A stretch of 20,858 nucleotides of DNA from CAZVEV01 sp964625865 (GCA_964625865.1 CAZVEV010000081.1:1-20858), one strand, 5' to 3'; positions 7,882 through 17,014 are shown, counted from the stretch's first letter. Notes: generated from the sequence alone by a model not told the origin. Numbers and translations are program-made.

Positions 7882-8739
7882 ATGGATACGCAGGACCCAA
7901 AGCCGCGAATAGGTGTGATACTCTCCGTGCCGATGTCACTGTTGGCCGGCGTGTTGTTCTTCATGCCCTGGCTGACCGTGTCATGCGACGCGAAGGGCCT
8001 GATGGAGATGGCCGAGGCCGGCGCGGCCGAGCAGTTGCCCGCCATGCCGCCCCAGATGACCGGCGAGACCGAGATCGCCCAGGCCAGCGGGCTGGAACTG
8101 GCCTGCGGCGAGGCGACGCCGGTGGGAATGTTCAAGGACGCCGCGGCGGGTCAGACGGGCGACCAGGGCCTGCCCTCCCGCTCGTGGCTGTATGGGGGCA
8201 TTGTCCTTCCGATCGGCCTTCTGGTGGTTTGCGGGCTGTGCCTGACCGGCAACATGGAGGCGGCGACAGCGGGCAAGGTGATGTTCTTCCTGGCCTTCGT
8301 GGGAGTGGGGATGATGTACATGACCTCGCGGATCAGTTACGCCGATGACGTCGTGGACAAGGCGCGGTCGGAGTTCTCCCGTCACGCGCCGCCCGGAGCG
8401 GTTGCGTCCATGGGGGCCGTCGAAGAGCAGTTGGAACAGGTCGCCGAGAACCTCAAGACCGTCGTGATCACCCGGCCGACAGGGATGCTCTGGCTGACGA
8501 TGGGAGCTTACGGCGTGGTCTGTGTCTGCGCCGCATGCACGATCGGCTCGCCCACGCCGGAGTCGGAAAGAGCCATCGCCGCCCGCGCCGACCACTCGCG
8601 CCGGCCCGAGTACAGGCCTGCCTCGTCACCCACGCGCCCGCCGCCCGTCAATCGCCGCCGGGCCGCCAACGGCGACCTGCCGCAATTCGGCCCCGACCTG
8701 TTCACGCCCGCCGGCAGCGACGAGCCGCCCAAACGATAG
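7882..8739 (+). CDS. Membrane protein of unknown function with four predicted transmembrane helices
   Basis: The 285-residue product has hydrophobic helices at about 11-31, 103-121, 131-149 and 201-221. A periplasmic-type loop of about 70 residues separates the first two. The segment 'FMPWLTVSC' (27-35), followed by 'AQASGLELACGEA' (66-78), resembles a pattern I have seen in uncharacterised membrane proteins, where a PW-x-x-VSC at the end of the first helix precedes a Ser-Gly-x-x-Leu-Ala-x-Gly segment. Cys35 and Cys75 both fall in the outside loop and could form a disulfide. Residues about 155-193 are charged and helical. The C-terminal 60 residues are cytoplasmic-type and Arg/Pro-rich. The ATG at 7882 has GGAG ten bases upstream; the frame is closed by a TGA shortly before. 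It stands alone and converges on the next gene. No function can be assigned. Confidence 0.78.
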   Translation: MDTQDPKPRIGVILSVPMSLLAGVLFFMPWLTVSCDAKGLMEMAEAGAAEQLPAMPPQMTGETEIAQASGLELACGEATPVGMFKDAAAGQTGDQGLPSRSWLYGGIVLPIGLLVVCGLCLTGNMEAATAGKVMFFLAFVGVGMMYMTSRISYADDVVDKARSEFSRHAPPGAVASMGAVEEQLEQVAENLKTVVITRPTGMLWLTMGAYGVVCVCAACTIGSPTPESERAIAARADHSRRPEYRPASSPTRPPPVNRRRAANGDLPQFGPDLFTPAGSDEPPKR

Positions 8740-8779
8740 CGGAACAGCCGTCGGCATACGGATTGGGCAGGCTGTTCCG
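8740..8779. terminator. Inverted repeat between convergent genes, possible bidirectional terminator
   Basis: Perfect 10-bp arms CGGAACAGCC (8740-8749) and GGCTGTTCCG (8770-8779) enclose a 20-base loop, exactly filling the space between two convergent stops. There is no T-run on either side, so it would act as an imperfect intrinsic terminator or mRNA 3'-end stabiliser. Confidence 0.5.
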
Positions 8780-8790
8780 GCGGGCTGGGG

Positions 8791-9678
8791 CTACTTCGCG
8801 GGGGCGGCCTTGGGTTTGGCGGTGCTTGGTCTGATCTTGCGAATCATCTGGTTCAGGCCCTCCTGGCGGATCTTGAACTCGACCGGCTGACCCTTCCTGA
8901 GCCTGTAAATCGTCCGCATGATCGTCCGGTCGTCGGATCGTCCGATTTTGGGCACGACCAGCAGCAGGGGGATGCCCGAACTCTTGATCTCGACCGTCGT
9001 ATGCGTCTGGTCGTCGATCTTCTGCTTTCCCTTGGTGGAGAACACGCCCACTCGCCACGGCGCCCAGGGCAGGATGTGCTTCAGCACGGGCAGCTTGCTG
9101 GTTGACGAGCGGCGCGTCTCAAGTTCGATCTCGGCCAGCGCGTTCGGTTTGACGGCCTTGATGGCCGCCAGCAGTACCGGGGACGTCAGCAGGCCGTCCT
9201 TCGTGCGGACGCGGGGCACCTCAACCTGCCACGTCAGCCCGAACTTCGTCAGCGTCAGCACGGAGACGGGCTTGCCCCTGACCTTGAGGATCTCCACCTT
9301 TTTGACGTAGGCGGTGTCCTGGTCGATTTCCCCCGGCTTGGGTGTTGCGGCCCGGACGCGCGTGACGTACAGCTTGCCCTCGACCTTCTGGAGGGCGACC
9401 TCGATAGGCTGGCCCGGCGCGAGCTTCGTGAAATAGTCCACCAACTCCTGCGTCATCCGCATGTGCAGTTCTTCCCGGGCGCCGCCCTTCATCGGCTGAA
9501 CGTACAGAATCGCCCGGCTGCCGTCAGACCCCACGCCCGTTCGCACGCCGATGTACCGGACGGTCTGGGGGGGAATGGTCGTGACGGTCTGTCCCCGTGC
9601 GGGGGCGGCAGGGACGTGCCACGATGCAAGGGCCGCAAGGAGTCCCAGTGAACTGGTCAGTGATCGAAGCCGCATCAT
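8791..9678 (-). CDS. Secreted protein of unknown function with threefold internal repeat
   Basis: A 295-residue protein (294 if the second of two adjacent ATG codons is used; GGGAG lies four bases before the first and seven before the second). The N-terminus is a signal peptide ending near 'PAAPARGQ' (about 22-30). The mature part appears to be three related units of about 75 residues (about 41-110, 128-204 and 209-284). Each has beta strands, then a short helix, then a closing hairpin. The clearest matches are 'APGQPIEVALQ' (87-97), 'KPNALAEIELE' (177-187) and 'RKGQPVEFKIR' (261-271). The tail is Lys/Ala/Pro-rich. No cysteines or catalytic motif stand out, which suggests a binding or structural role rather than an enzyme. 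It follows the GT87 gene by 81 bases on the same strand but has its own strong promoter. I do not recognise the family. Confidence 0.8.
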   Translation of the reverse strand: MMRLRSLTSSLGLLAALASWHVPAAPARGQTVTTIPPQTVRYIGVRTGVGSDGSRAILYVQPMKGGAREELHMRMTQELVDYFTKLAPGQPIEVALQKVEGKLYVTRVRAATPKPGEIDQDTAYVKKVEILKVRGKPVSVLTLTKFGLTWQVEVPRVRTKDGLLTSPVLLAAIKAVKPNALAEIELETRRSSTSKLPVLKHILPWAPWRVGVFSTKGKQKIDDQTHTTVEIKSSGIPLLLVVPKIGRSDDRTIMRTIYRLRKGQPVEFKIRQEGLNQMIRKIRPSTAKPKAAPAK

Positions 9679-9718
9679 GTTTCTCCCGTCGCACTCGGCG
9701 TATCAGCGTGCCACTCGC

Positions 9719-9746
9719 ATTATACCACGACGGTTGACACGCTCAA
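9719..9746 (-). promoter_or_regulatory. Strong sigma-70-like promoter for the repeat-containing secreted protein
   Basis: On the minus strand TTGAGC (9746-9741) and a perfect TATAAT (9724-9719) are 16 bases apart, about 40 bases before the start codon. Arms CACGCT (9738-9743) and AGCGTG (9705-9710) form a spaced inverted repeat around the -10, a possible regulator site. This is the best promoter match in the window. Confidence 0.65.
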
Positions 9747-9759
9747 GCGGTCTGTTTGG

Positions 9760-11100
9760 CTACTCCGTCGGACGCGAAGAAGCATGCTGCGGTGCAGGAC
9801 CGGTGCGATTCATCAGGACCAGAATGGCGATGAAGAGGGCCATCGGGCCCGCGAGGCCCGCACCGAAGTGCAGCAGGGGGCGGGGCAGGGCGATGACGGC
9901 GGCCAGTGAGGCGGCGATCAGGACAATCCAGAGGACCGTCGTGCGGTGGTGCTTCTGTCGGGCAGCCGCGGAAGCGGCGGCGAGGACGGGCAGGTAGGCC
10001 GGGGCCGTGTACACGGCGTAGCGGGCCTTCGTCTCGGGCAGGATCAGGTAAAGCGTTGCGGTCCAGAGGGCCGTCAGCATGACAAGCGTGTGCGGTGAGG
10101 CGGGGTCGGTTCTCCGCAGCCATCGCCACGTTGCCGCGGCTGCCACCACGAGGATCGCCGCCCGGACGGCCTGGGCCAGGCCGAGAACAAGCGAACGGGG
10201 CAGGTTCAGGTGGGGCACGTTGGCGGCCGCGTGAAACTCCGGGTCGTCGGTCAGGTATCGGAGCATGACCACGTCGATGGCCTGGTTGCTGATCGTCGCG
10301 GCGTGGAAGCGGACGTTGACCACGTTGGCGTTGGCCAAGAAGTTGTGTCGCACGTAGGCGGCCGAGAGGTCCCACGCCCTGGCCGGGCCGAGGGTGCAGA
10401 GGGGCACGATGACGGTCAAGGCGAGCCAACCGAGGACGAACGCGAGCAGTTGCCTGCCCCGTCGCAACCCAAGCGGGACGGCCAGCAGGAGACCGGGGTA
10501 GAACTTGATCGCCGCCGGCAGGGCCAGCGCGAGACCGGCCCAGGTGTGGCGTCGGCTGACCGCGGCCAGCATGAACGCCAGCCAACAGGCGACGAACAGG
10601 ATGCTGAACTGTCCGGTCTGAAGGCAGTCGCAGGCCAGAAGAACCAGGACGGCCAGCGCCCACGGCAGGACGGCACGGTAGTCCGCGGCGTCTGGTCCGA
10701 GACGTCTGACGATCAGGACCATGCAGACCGCTCCGCCGCCCAGGACCGCCAGGGCGCCGACGCACCAGGCGATTGCCGCCGCGCCCGGGCGCATAGCCGC
10801 CAGGACCTGGAACGGCGCCGTGCCGACCGGCGGGATGCTCCGCGGCCACTTCGGGTTCTGCGGGCGAGCGTACAGATCGCTGCCCTCGTCGCGGTTGATC
10901 GCCTCGGCGGTGCGGTAGATTACGCTGAAGTCCGTCTTGCCCCTCTGCACTCGCCGAACGAGCACGGCGCACTGCGTCAGTGCGAGGATGGTGGCCGCGG
11001 CGACGGCTGTCCAGCCGGCCCATTGCCTCCAGCGTCGTGGTGAGGGCGTGTGGGGGGAATCCGTCTGCGTCGGTGAGATGTTGTCAGGTCCGGCCGTCAT
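9760..11100 (-). CDS. GT87-type (DUF2029) integral membrane glycosyltransferase
   Basis: A 446-residue polytopic protein with about ten hydrophobic helices and a short cytoplasmic N-terminus. Features match the GT-C fold GT87/DUF2029 family, whose characterised members are polyprenyl-phosphate-mannose-dependent mannosyltransferases. These are an early acidic loop 'KTDFSVIYRTAEAI' with Asp57 as the likely catalytic residue, 'YARP' and 'PPVGTAPFQVL' in the first outside loop, 'QTGQFSILFV' near 161-170, and the strongly characteristic 'AIKFYPGLLL' at 197-206. The upstream in-frame ATG at 11172 is rejected. The ATG at 11100 overlaps the previous stop by four bases (ATGA), so translation is coupled to the toroid/DUF4159 gene. 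That coupling suggests it glycosylates or builds a glycan connected with those exported proteins. The sugar and acceptor are unknown. Confidence 0.82.
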   Translation of the reverse strand: MTAGPDNISPTQTDSPHTPSPRRWRQWAGWTAVAAATILALTQCAVLVRRVQRGKTDFSVIYRTAEAINRDEGSDLYARPQNPKWPRSIPPVGTAPFQVLAAMRPGAAAIAWCVGALAVLGGGAVCMVLIVRRLGPDAADYRAVLPWALAVLVLLACDCLQTGQFSILFVACWLAFMLAAVSRRHTWAGLALALPAAIKFYPGLLLAVPLGLRRGRQLLAFVLGWLALTVIVPLCTLGPARAWDLSAAYVRHNFLANANVVNVRFHAATISNQAIDVVMLRYLTDDPEFHAAANVPHLNLPRSLVLGLAQAVRAAILVVAAAATWRWLRRTDPASPHTLVMLTALWTATLYLILPETKARYAVYTAPAYLPVLAAASAAARQKHHRTTVLWIVLIAASLAAVIALPRPLLHFGAGLAGPMALFIAILVLMNRTGPAPQHASSRPTE

Positions 11101-13463
11101 CGTCTCGATGCCGCATACAGCAGCACGTTGGTCATCAGTCGCCTCGCGTCGTCTCTTGCCAGGCCGGCGCATCCGTAGGTGGGCAGGCCCTCGACGGGGC
11201 AGGCCAGGGCGTTGCGGCTGAGGACGACGGCAATCCGCCCGCTGACCTCGACGGTCCAGACTTCGGGCAGGGATCGCTTGGGGGCCTTTCGCCCGGGCCA
11301 GGTCGTGTAGCGGGCCAGCGTCACGTCCGAGCCGATCCCGCCGGCGAACTGCCCGGTCAGGATGGGGCTGTCGGCGCCGGCGCGCTTGAGACTCTCGGCG
11401 CCGAAGAGCTTATCGAGCATGGCTTTGGCGTCGTCAAAGAACGCCTTGCCTCCCATGGCGGGGTCTATCAGCACGGTCCCGCCGGCCAGGATGTAGGCCT
11501 TGAGGTTCTTCCGCGGCGCCAGGGCGAGAACGGCCGGCTTGGTCCCCGTCAGCCAGAGTACGGGGATATCCGCCGGCGCGGGGGCCGTCAGCGGGACGGC
11601 CGTCTTCTCTTCCACGCCGATGCTCATCGCGTCGGTCAGGACCTCGCTGATCCGCGCCGAGGCCAACGGGTTGGTGTTCCAGTCCCCGCCATGGACGATC
11701 CTCGCCATGCGAATCAGCCTCTTGGAAGGCTTGGCCGGCGGGGCCGGCGGGGTAGCGAACTTGCTCCGCGCGTGCTGCCCGTTCATGCCGTACAGCGCGA
11801 TGTTGGCCGCCAGTTGAAACGCCTCGGGCCTGTCCGCGTGGAGGTTGCAGTTCCACGCGCCGCTGACGTCCTTGGTGATGATGAACACGCGGGTCCGGCA
11901 GTGGTCGCCCACGCCCGTGACCGGCGGCTGCTTGTCTTCGGGTATCTTGAACCGGAGCGAGTAGATCGGGTGGGCCGGGTCGACCCGCGTCTCGTGGTAG
12001 TCCGGCAGGAGCTTGCGGAAGTAGGCGGCGGCGCCCGTGGCAAACTGGCGGTCGGAGCCCTGACAGTTGACGAGGATGGTCCCGCCGTTTCGGAGGTAGT
12101 AGACGGCCTTTGCGGCGAAGGCGTCGGGCATGGCAAACTCGTTGCGCCCGTTGATGTAGAGCAGCGGAGCCTGGAGAAACTCGCCGAACCGGGCCTTGGG
12201 GTCTATCAGTCGCCACGAGACCGCCTGCCCGCAGTTGCGCTCGTACCATCTGGCGAGGTTGTAGCTGTCGAAGAAGTCGTTCTGCCACGCCTTGCCGACC
12301 GTCAGTTTGTTCACCAGCACGCCCGCGCGGGCCCTGGCCAGGGCCAGGGTGGCCAGGCACGTGCGAATCACGTCGTCGCCCGTTCGCGCCTCGGCGGTCA
12401 TCCCGTCGCGATTGACGTCCTCAGGCGGGCCCCAGCGTCCGTCGCCCTGGCGGGAGGCGATCAGGCGGTCGGTCAGCCGCATCAGCCACCGGTCGCCTTC
12501 GACCAGCCGGGCGCCGGCGGCCTCGGCGGCCAGGGCGAAGGCGACCATGTTGGGCATGTACCAGCCGTCGGCCTTGTCCAGCGGCAGGCCCGGAATCGTA
12601 TCCAGATCGTAGTGACCGGCCAGCCACTTCCAGGCCCCCACGAAGGCTACCAGGTCCGGCGGGTCGAAGCTGGTGCGCTGTCCGATGGCGTTGTAGGGCC
12701 CCTTGCCCGTCTGGAGGCGTTTGCATTCGAGGGTGATCATGGTGGCCATCGCGGCGGCGGTGGTCGGGGCCATGCTCTCGCCCAGGATCAGCGATTCACT
12801 GCTTGACTTCGGCTCGAACCCCCAGCCCCCGTCGTCGTTCCGGGCCTTGGTCCAGTAGGTGCGGCACTGCTTCCAGGCGGCGGCGGGAACGGCGGCGCCG
12901 GCCTCGCTGGCCTCGGCCAACGCCTGGACGGCAAGAGACGAATTGAACGTGTCCGTCCGCTTGGGCCTGTAAAGGACCGACGGGTGGGCCGGGCCGTAGC
13001 CCCACCCGCCGAGTTGGTTCGTTCGCGCCAGCCAGGCCACGTCGCCCGCAATAAGCGACTTGTCGTCAGCCCGGCCCAGGCGGCTCAGAAGGATCAGCCG
13101 AAGCGATCGAGCGCAGACGGTTTCCGGTCGGCTGCGGCGCGCGTAATCGATGGTCGCGGCCAGGCGCGGCTCCTCGGGCGAGACCCCCGCCGTCAGGGCC
13201 GCCAGGGCCGCCAGAGACTCCGCCGCCCCGGGGTGCGTGTTGGCATGGCGCGTGGGGATGTGTCCGTTGCCCTGCTGGGTGGCGAGGATGAACTCGAGTC
13301 CGCCTGCGATGGCCAGATCGACTGCTGCGGCACTGGGGGCCCGGACGGGCTTGGGCGCCGCGCCGGCGGGTCCGGCGGCAAGCACCGTCGCCGCCAGGAG
13401 CGCTGCGGCCAGCAGGGGCGCCGCAGTCAGGCGGCCGGTTGTCGGGTCAGTAACTGATCGCAT
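11097..13463 (-). CDS. Secreted squalene-cyclase-like toroid plus DUF4159 protein (second paralogue)
   Basis: A product of 788 residues from the ATG at 13463, which overlaps the preceding gene by 17 bases. An open frame continues to 13592, but the signal-peptide-like start (Leu/Ala-rich, about 12-36) fits here. No good ribosome site is visible, consistent with coupling. Residues about 45-390 carry the spaced helices and Gly-Trp turns of prenyltransferase/squalene-cyclase repeats: 'QLGGWGYG' (150-157), 'DDGGWGFEP' (210-218), 'GDGRWGPP' (340-347). The catalytic DxDD of class II cyclases is absent. Residues about 430-560 and 585-788 form two alpha/beta domains. The second opens with 'ARIVHGGDWNTNP' and ends 'LLYAASRR', the normal span of DUF4159. 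Where its paralogue has an ACCG motif this protein has 'NCQG' (466-469) and 'PAMGG' (668-672). It is probably a periplasmic, non-catalytic or divergent partner of the paralogue. Confidence 0.82.
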   Translation of the reverse strand: MRSVTDPTTGRLTAAPLLAAALLAATVLAAGPAGAAPKPVRAPSAAAVDLAIAGGLEFILATQQGNGHIPTRHANTHPGAAESLAALAALTAGVSPEEPRLAATIDYARRSRPETVCARSLRLILLSRLGRADDKSLIAGDVAWLARTNQLGGWGYGPAHPSVLYRPKRTDTFNSSLAVQALAEASEAGAAVPAAAWKQCRTYWTKARNDDGGWGFEPKSSSESLILGESMAPTTAAAMATMITLECKRLQTGKGPYNAIGQRTSFDPPDLVAFVGAWKWLAGHYDLDTIPGLPLDKADGWYMPNMVAFALAAEAAGARLVEGDRWLMRLTDRLIASRQGDGRWGPPEDVNRDGMTAEARTGDDVIRTCLATLALARARAGVLVNKLTVGKAWQNDFFDSYNLARWYERNCGQAVSWRLIDPKARFGEFLQAPLLYINGRNEFAMPDAFAAKAVYYLRNGGTILVNCQGSDRQFATGAAAYFRKLLPDYHETRVDPAHPIYSLRFKIPEDKQPPVTGVGDHCRTRVFIITKDVSGAWNCNLHADRPEAFQLAANIALYGMNGQHARSKFATPPAPPAKPSKRLIRMARIVHGGDWNTNPLASARISEVLTDAMSIGVEEKTAVPLTAPAPADIPVLWLTGTKPAVLALAPRKNLKAYILAGGTVLIDPAMGGKAFFDDAKAMLDKLFGAESLKRAGADSPILTGQFAGGIGSDVTLARYTTWPGRKAPKRSLPEVWTVEVSGRIAVVLSRNALACPVEGLPTYGCAGLARDDARRLMTNVLLYAASRR

Positions 13464-15726
13464 ACAGGAAAAGGTCCAGGGCAAGCTTCCTGCCGTCGGC
13501 GTCGACATAGCCGCAGCACGAATACGGCTTGTCGCCTTCCAGGGCGCAACTGTAGTCGTACTTGCTGTACAGGATTGCGCTCCTGCCGTCAAGTGTCACG
13601 CTCTCCAGCGGCGGCCTGGTCGTGCCGTGCCACGCCTTGACGCCGGCGGTCTTCAGTTCCTCGGCCAGGATGCGGCGGTATTTCAACTCACCCAGCGGAA
13701 CGCCCACTTTTCCCGTGTTGATCGGGTGGTCGTCCGGCAGGGGCTTCAGGGGATCGTTGGGGAACAGGACCTTGACCATCTTGCGGAAGGCCTGGTCGAA
13801 CTTCTTGCGTCCGCAGCAGGCCTCGGCCATCAGGACCCCGCCGCGCTTGAGGTACAGGCGAAGCGCGTCGACCTCCTTGGGCGAGAGCTTGAACTCGAAG
13901 TGCCCCGTCATGAACACCACCGGGTACTGATAGATCGTCTCGTCGGTCGTTCGGAGGTGTCGCCCCCGCGCAACGACGTCGACTTTGGCCTTGTCGCGGA
14001 GCAGGGCGGCCAGGCGCGCCATCGCCTTGCGATCGGCGTGGTAGTCGCCGTTGTGGATGATCCGCGCGATTCGGACGGCGCCGCGGGGCACTTCGCGTGG
14101 CTGATCGACCTTGTCTTCCTTGGCCAGTTCGACGCGGTCGAGCTTGTTGCCCAACTGCTCGCGTCCGGTGGCGTAGGCGGCGATGTTGGTCCCCAGACGA
14201 AAAGCCAGCGGCGAGTAGGTGGGGATGTCCCTCAGTTCCCACAGGCAGCTCAGGGCGCGGGGGGAGAAGAAGACGCTCGTGCGACACCCCACGTCGATGC
14301 CCTCGAGGTCGTACGTGCTTTGCAGCGTCTTGGGATGGTCGTAGTAGCTGTGGAAAACCGGGTGGTCCTTGTCGAGCTTCTTCAGCGGGTACTCCTTGAA
14401 GACCTCGCGTGCGAAGCGCCGGAACTCCGCCTCGTACGCGTTGGACCCGCAGCAGGCCTCGAACAGCAGCGTCCCGCCGGCCTCGACGAACTGGCGGAGC
14501 TTGACCTTCTCGGCGGGCGTAAACGGCGGGAACGTGTGCCCCGTGATAAACAGAATGGGGCTCATGCGCAGGTCGGTCAGGGGCAGGTCCAGCGTCGCGG
14601 TCTGCCACGTGACCTCCTTGCCCAGCTTCTTGCCGATCTCGGCCGTCAGGTTCTCCAGGTCGTGAATGTTGCGGTGCCACGTGGTCTGGCCCTGGGACTT
14701 GGTGTCCCACTGGAGCTTCTGGAACAGGACGGGCCTGTTGCCCTTGGCCAGGAACAGCAAGGCCAGGGCGTTCTGGTACGTCTGGTGTCCCCATCGCCCG
14801 CCGCGCTCGGTGGCCACCAGCATCGCGGCGCCCTGGCGATACCAGTCATGCGTGCCGAAGTTCCGCTTGCCCGAGACCATCCCCACCCGTTCCAGGGCGT
14901 AGAGGTAGTAGTACAGCCACGACCCGCCGCGGCCGGGGTTCTGGCGAACGGAGAAGTTCTTCTTCATCCACTCCAGCCCCATCGCCAGTCGCGTATTCTG
15001 CATGTACCTGCCGCAGTCGGGATACGCCCCGTTGACGAACTCCTTCTTGCCCGCCACGTGGAGCTTGGCGCCGGTGATGTAGAGGCTGGCCACCCCGGCA
15101 GCGGTCATCGAACCGTAGCCCCTGGACCGTCCGCGGTAGCCCCAGCCGCCGTCGGTGTACTGGCAGTTCTCGTAGTGTTTGCGGGACAGGGCCCAGGTCT
15201 GCTTGGGCACCTCGATGCCGGCCTTGGCCGCCTCGTGCAGACCCAGCAGGGCGAACTGTGTGTTGGAGTTGTCCCCGCCGTTGCGATGGCCGTACCCCCA
15301 CATGCCGGTTGGGCACTGGGCGGAGATGAGCCACTTGGCGGCGGCCTCGAGCTGCGGCCGGTATTGGGGCAGCTTGCTGGCGGCGAGGACCTGGCACTTC
15401 AGCGAGACGACGTAGGTCCTGCTGTCCTTGACGGCGACCAGGGCCTTGATGCCCCGCGTGATGGTGGGATCGTTGGCGGGCACGCCCGCGTTGAGCAGCG
15501 CCAGCACGGCCAGCGCCGTTACGCCCCCGGTGTGCCCTCCACCCGACCAGTGGCCCGAACGCCCCTGTTCCTGTCGCAGGCGGGCCAGGCCCCGCTGGAC
15601 GGCGCCGCGGACCTGCTCGCTGGTGACGCCCTGGGCCCGCGCCACCCGCACCGGGGCGATGAGCGCCGCGACCAGAACCGCGCCGGCCAGCCATGTCGCT
15701 AACACCTTGTCTCTCGGCCTGTTCAT
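13447..15726 (-). CDS. Secreted squalene-cyclase-like toroid plus tandem DUF4159-type domains (first paralogue)
   Basis: The first gene of the operon encodes 759 residues from the ATG at 15726, with AAGGA ten bases upstream. The frame is open further up, but that part overlaps the divergent MoxR promoter and gene. Residues 1-32 are a signal peptide ending ARAQ. Residues about 35-335 form a helical toroid with cyclase-type turns: 'GRSGHW' (55-60), 'PTGMWGYG' (139-146), 'TDGGWGYRG' (191-199), 'RGGSWLYYYL' (266-275) and 'GGRWGHQTY' (309-317). No DxDD acid motif is seen. Two alpha/beta domains follow (about 385-520 and 550-759). Each contains a strand 'PILFITGH' or 'PVVFMTGH', then 'GGTLLFEACCG' (417-427) or 'GGVLMAEACCG' (629-639). 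The second starts 'ARIIHNGDYHAD' and ends 'DLFLYAIS', as DUF4159 does. The adjacent MoxR, as in other planctomycete-like loci, suggests an envelope function. Biochemical role unknown. Confidence 0.85.
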   Translation of the reverse strand: MNRPRDKVLATWLAGAVLVAALIAPVRVARAQGVTSEQVRGAVQRGLARLRQEQGRSGHWSGGGHTGGVTALAVLALLNAGVPANDPTITRGIKALVAVKDSRTYVVSLKCQVLAASKLPQYRPQLEAAAKWLISAQCPTGMWGYGHRNGGDNSNTQFALLGLHEAAKAGIEVPKQTWALSRKHYENCQYTDGGWGYRGRSRGYGSMTAAGVASLYITGAKLHVAGKKEFVNGAYPDCGRYMQNTRLAMGLEWMKKNFSVRQNPGRGGSWLYYYLYALERVGMVSGKRNFGTHDWYRQGAAMLVATERGGRWGHQTYQNALALLFLAKGNRPVLFQKLQWDTKSQGQTTWHRNIHDLENLTAEIGKKLGKEVTWQTATLDLPLTDLRMSPILFITGHTFPPFTPAEKVKLRQFVEAGGTLLFEACCGSNAYEAEFRRFAREVFKEYPLKKLDKDHPVFHSYYDHPKTLQSTYDLEGIDVGCRTSVFFSPRALSCLWELRDIPTYSPLAFRLGTNIAAYATGREQLGNKLDRVELAKEDKVDQPREVPRGAVRIARIIHNGDYHADRKAMARLAALLRDKAKVDVVARGRHLRTTDETIYQYPVVFMTGHFEFKLSPKEVDALRLYLKRGGVLMAEACCGRKKFDQAFRKMVKVLFPNDPLKPLPDDHPINTGKVGVPLGELKYRRILAEELKTAGVKAWHGTTRPPLESVTLDGRSAILYSKYDYSCALEGDKPYSCCGYVDADGRKLALDLFLYAISY

Positions 15727-15789
15727 CGCTATCATGTCCTTCGCGACGTTGCCGCACCCCCACGAGGTCTCGGCCTCGCACCTGCATAT

Positions 15790-15817
15790 ATCGTAGCGTC
15801 CGCAGGCCGGTTCGCAA
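15790..15817 (-). promoter_or_regulatory. Candidate promoter for the toroid/DUF4159/GT87 operon
   Basis: Minus-strand TTGCGA (15817-15812) and TACGAT (15795-15790) are 16 bases apart, about 65 bases before the first start codon and inside the 145-base divergent region shared with moxR. Both hexamers deviate from consensus. No comparable pair is evident for the plus-strand gene. Confidence 0.35.
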
Positions 15818-15871
15818 CGGATGTTTTTTGTCGCACGACGGCCGCACGAGGTGCCGCACAAAAGGAACGTC

Positions 15872-16957
<1,086 letters not shown>

Positions 16958-17014
16958 TTCGTCGCTCCGCACGCGAACGCTGCGCATCGGTTGACGTGAC
17001 ACCTGTCAGAAAGA

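Noticed and set aside
7806..8348. Frame beginning at an ATG preceded by a strong GAGGAGG, overlapping the four-helix membrane protein
   Set aside because: The ribosome-site match is better than that of the accepted gene, but the product is Arg/Gly/Asp-rich with no helix or signal, while the overlapping frame encodes clear membrane helices.
9743..11023. Second minus-strand frame of 426 codons over the GT87 gene
   Set aside because: The other frame has membrane helices and GT87 motifs; this one is Arg/Pro/Gly-rich and is a shadow.
10980..12806. Plus-strand open frame of 608 codons
   Set aside because: Antisense shadow of the second toroid/DUF4159 gene and the start of the GT87 gene; composition typical of reverse-strand GC-rich frames.
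13464..13592. N-terminal extension of the second toroid/DUF4159 frame up to 13592
   Set aside because: It would overlap the upstream gene by almost 150 bases and places residues without signal-peptide character before the obvious hydrophobic segment.
13150..15702. Plus-strand open frame of 850 codons opposite the toroid/DUF4159 genes
   Set aside because: It is antisense to two well-supported genes, spans their junction, and its product is Val/Arg/Gly-rich without domains. Long antisense frames are expected at this GC content.
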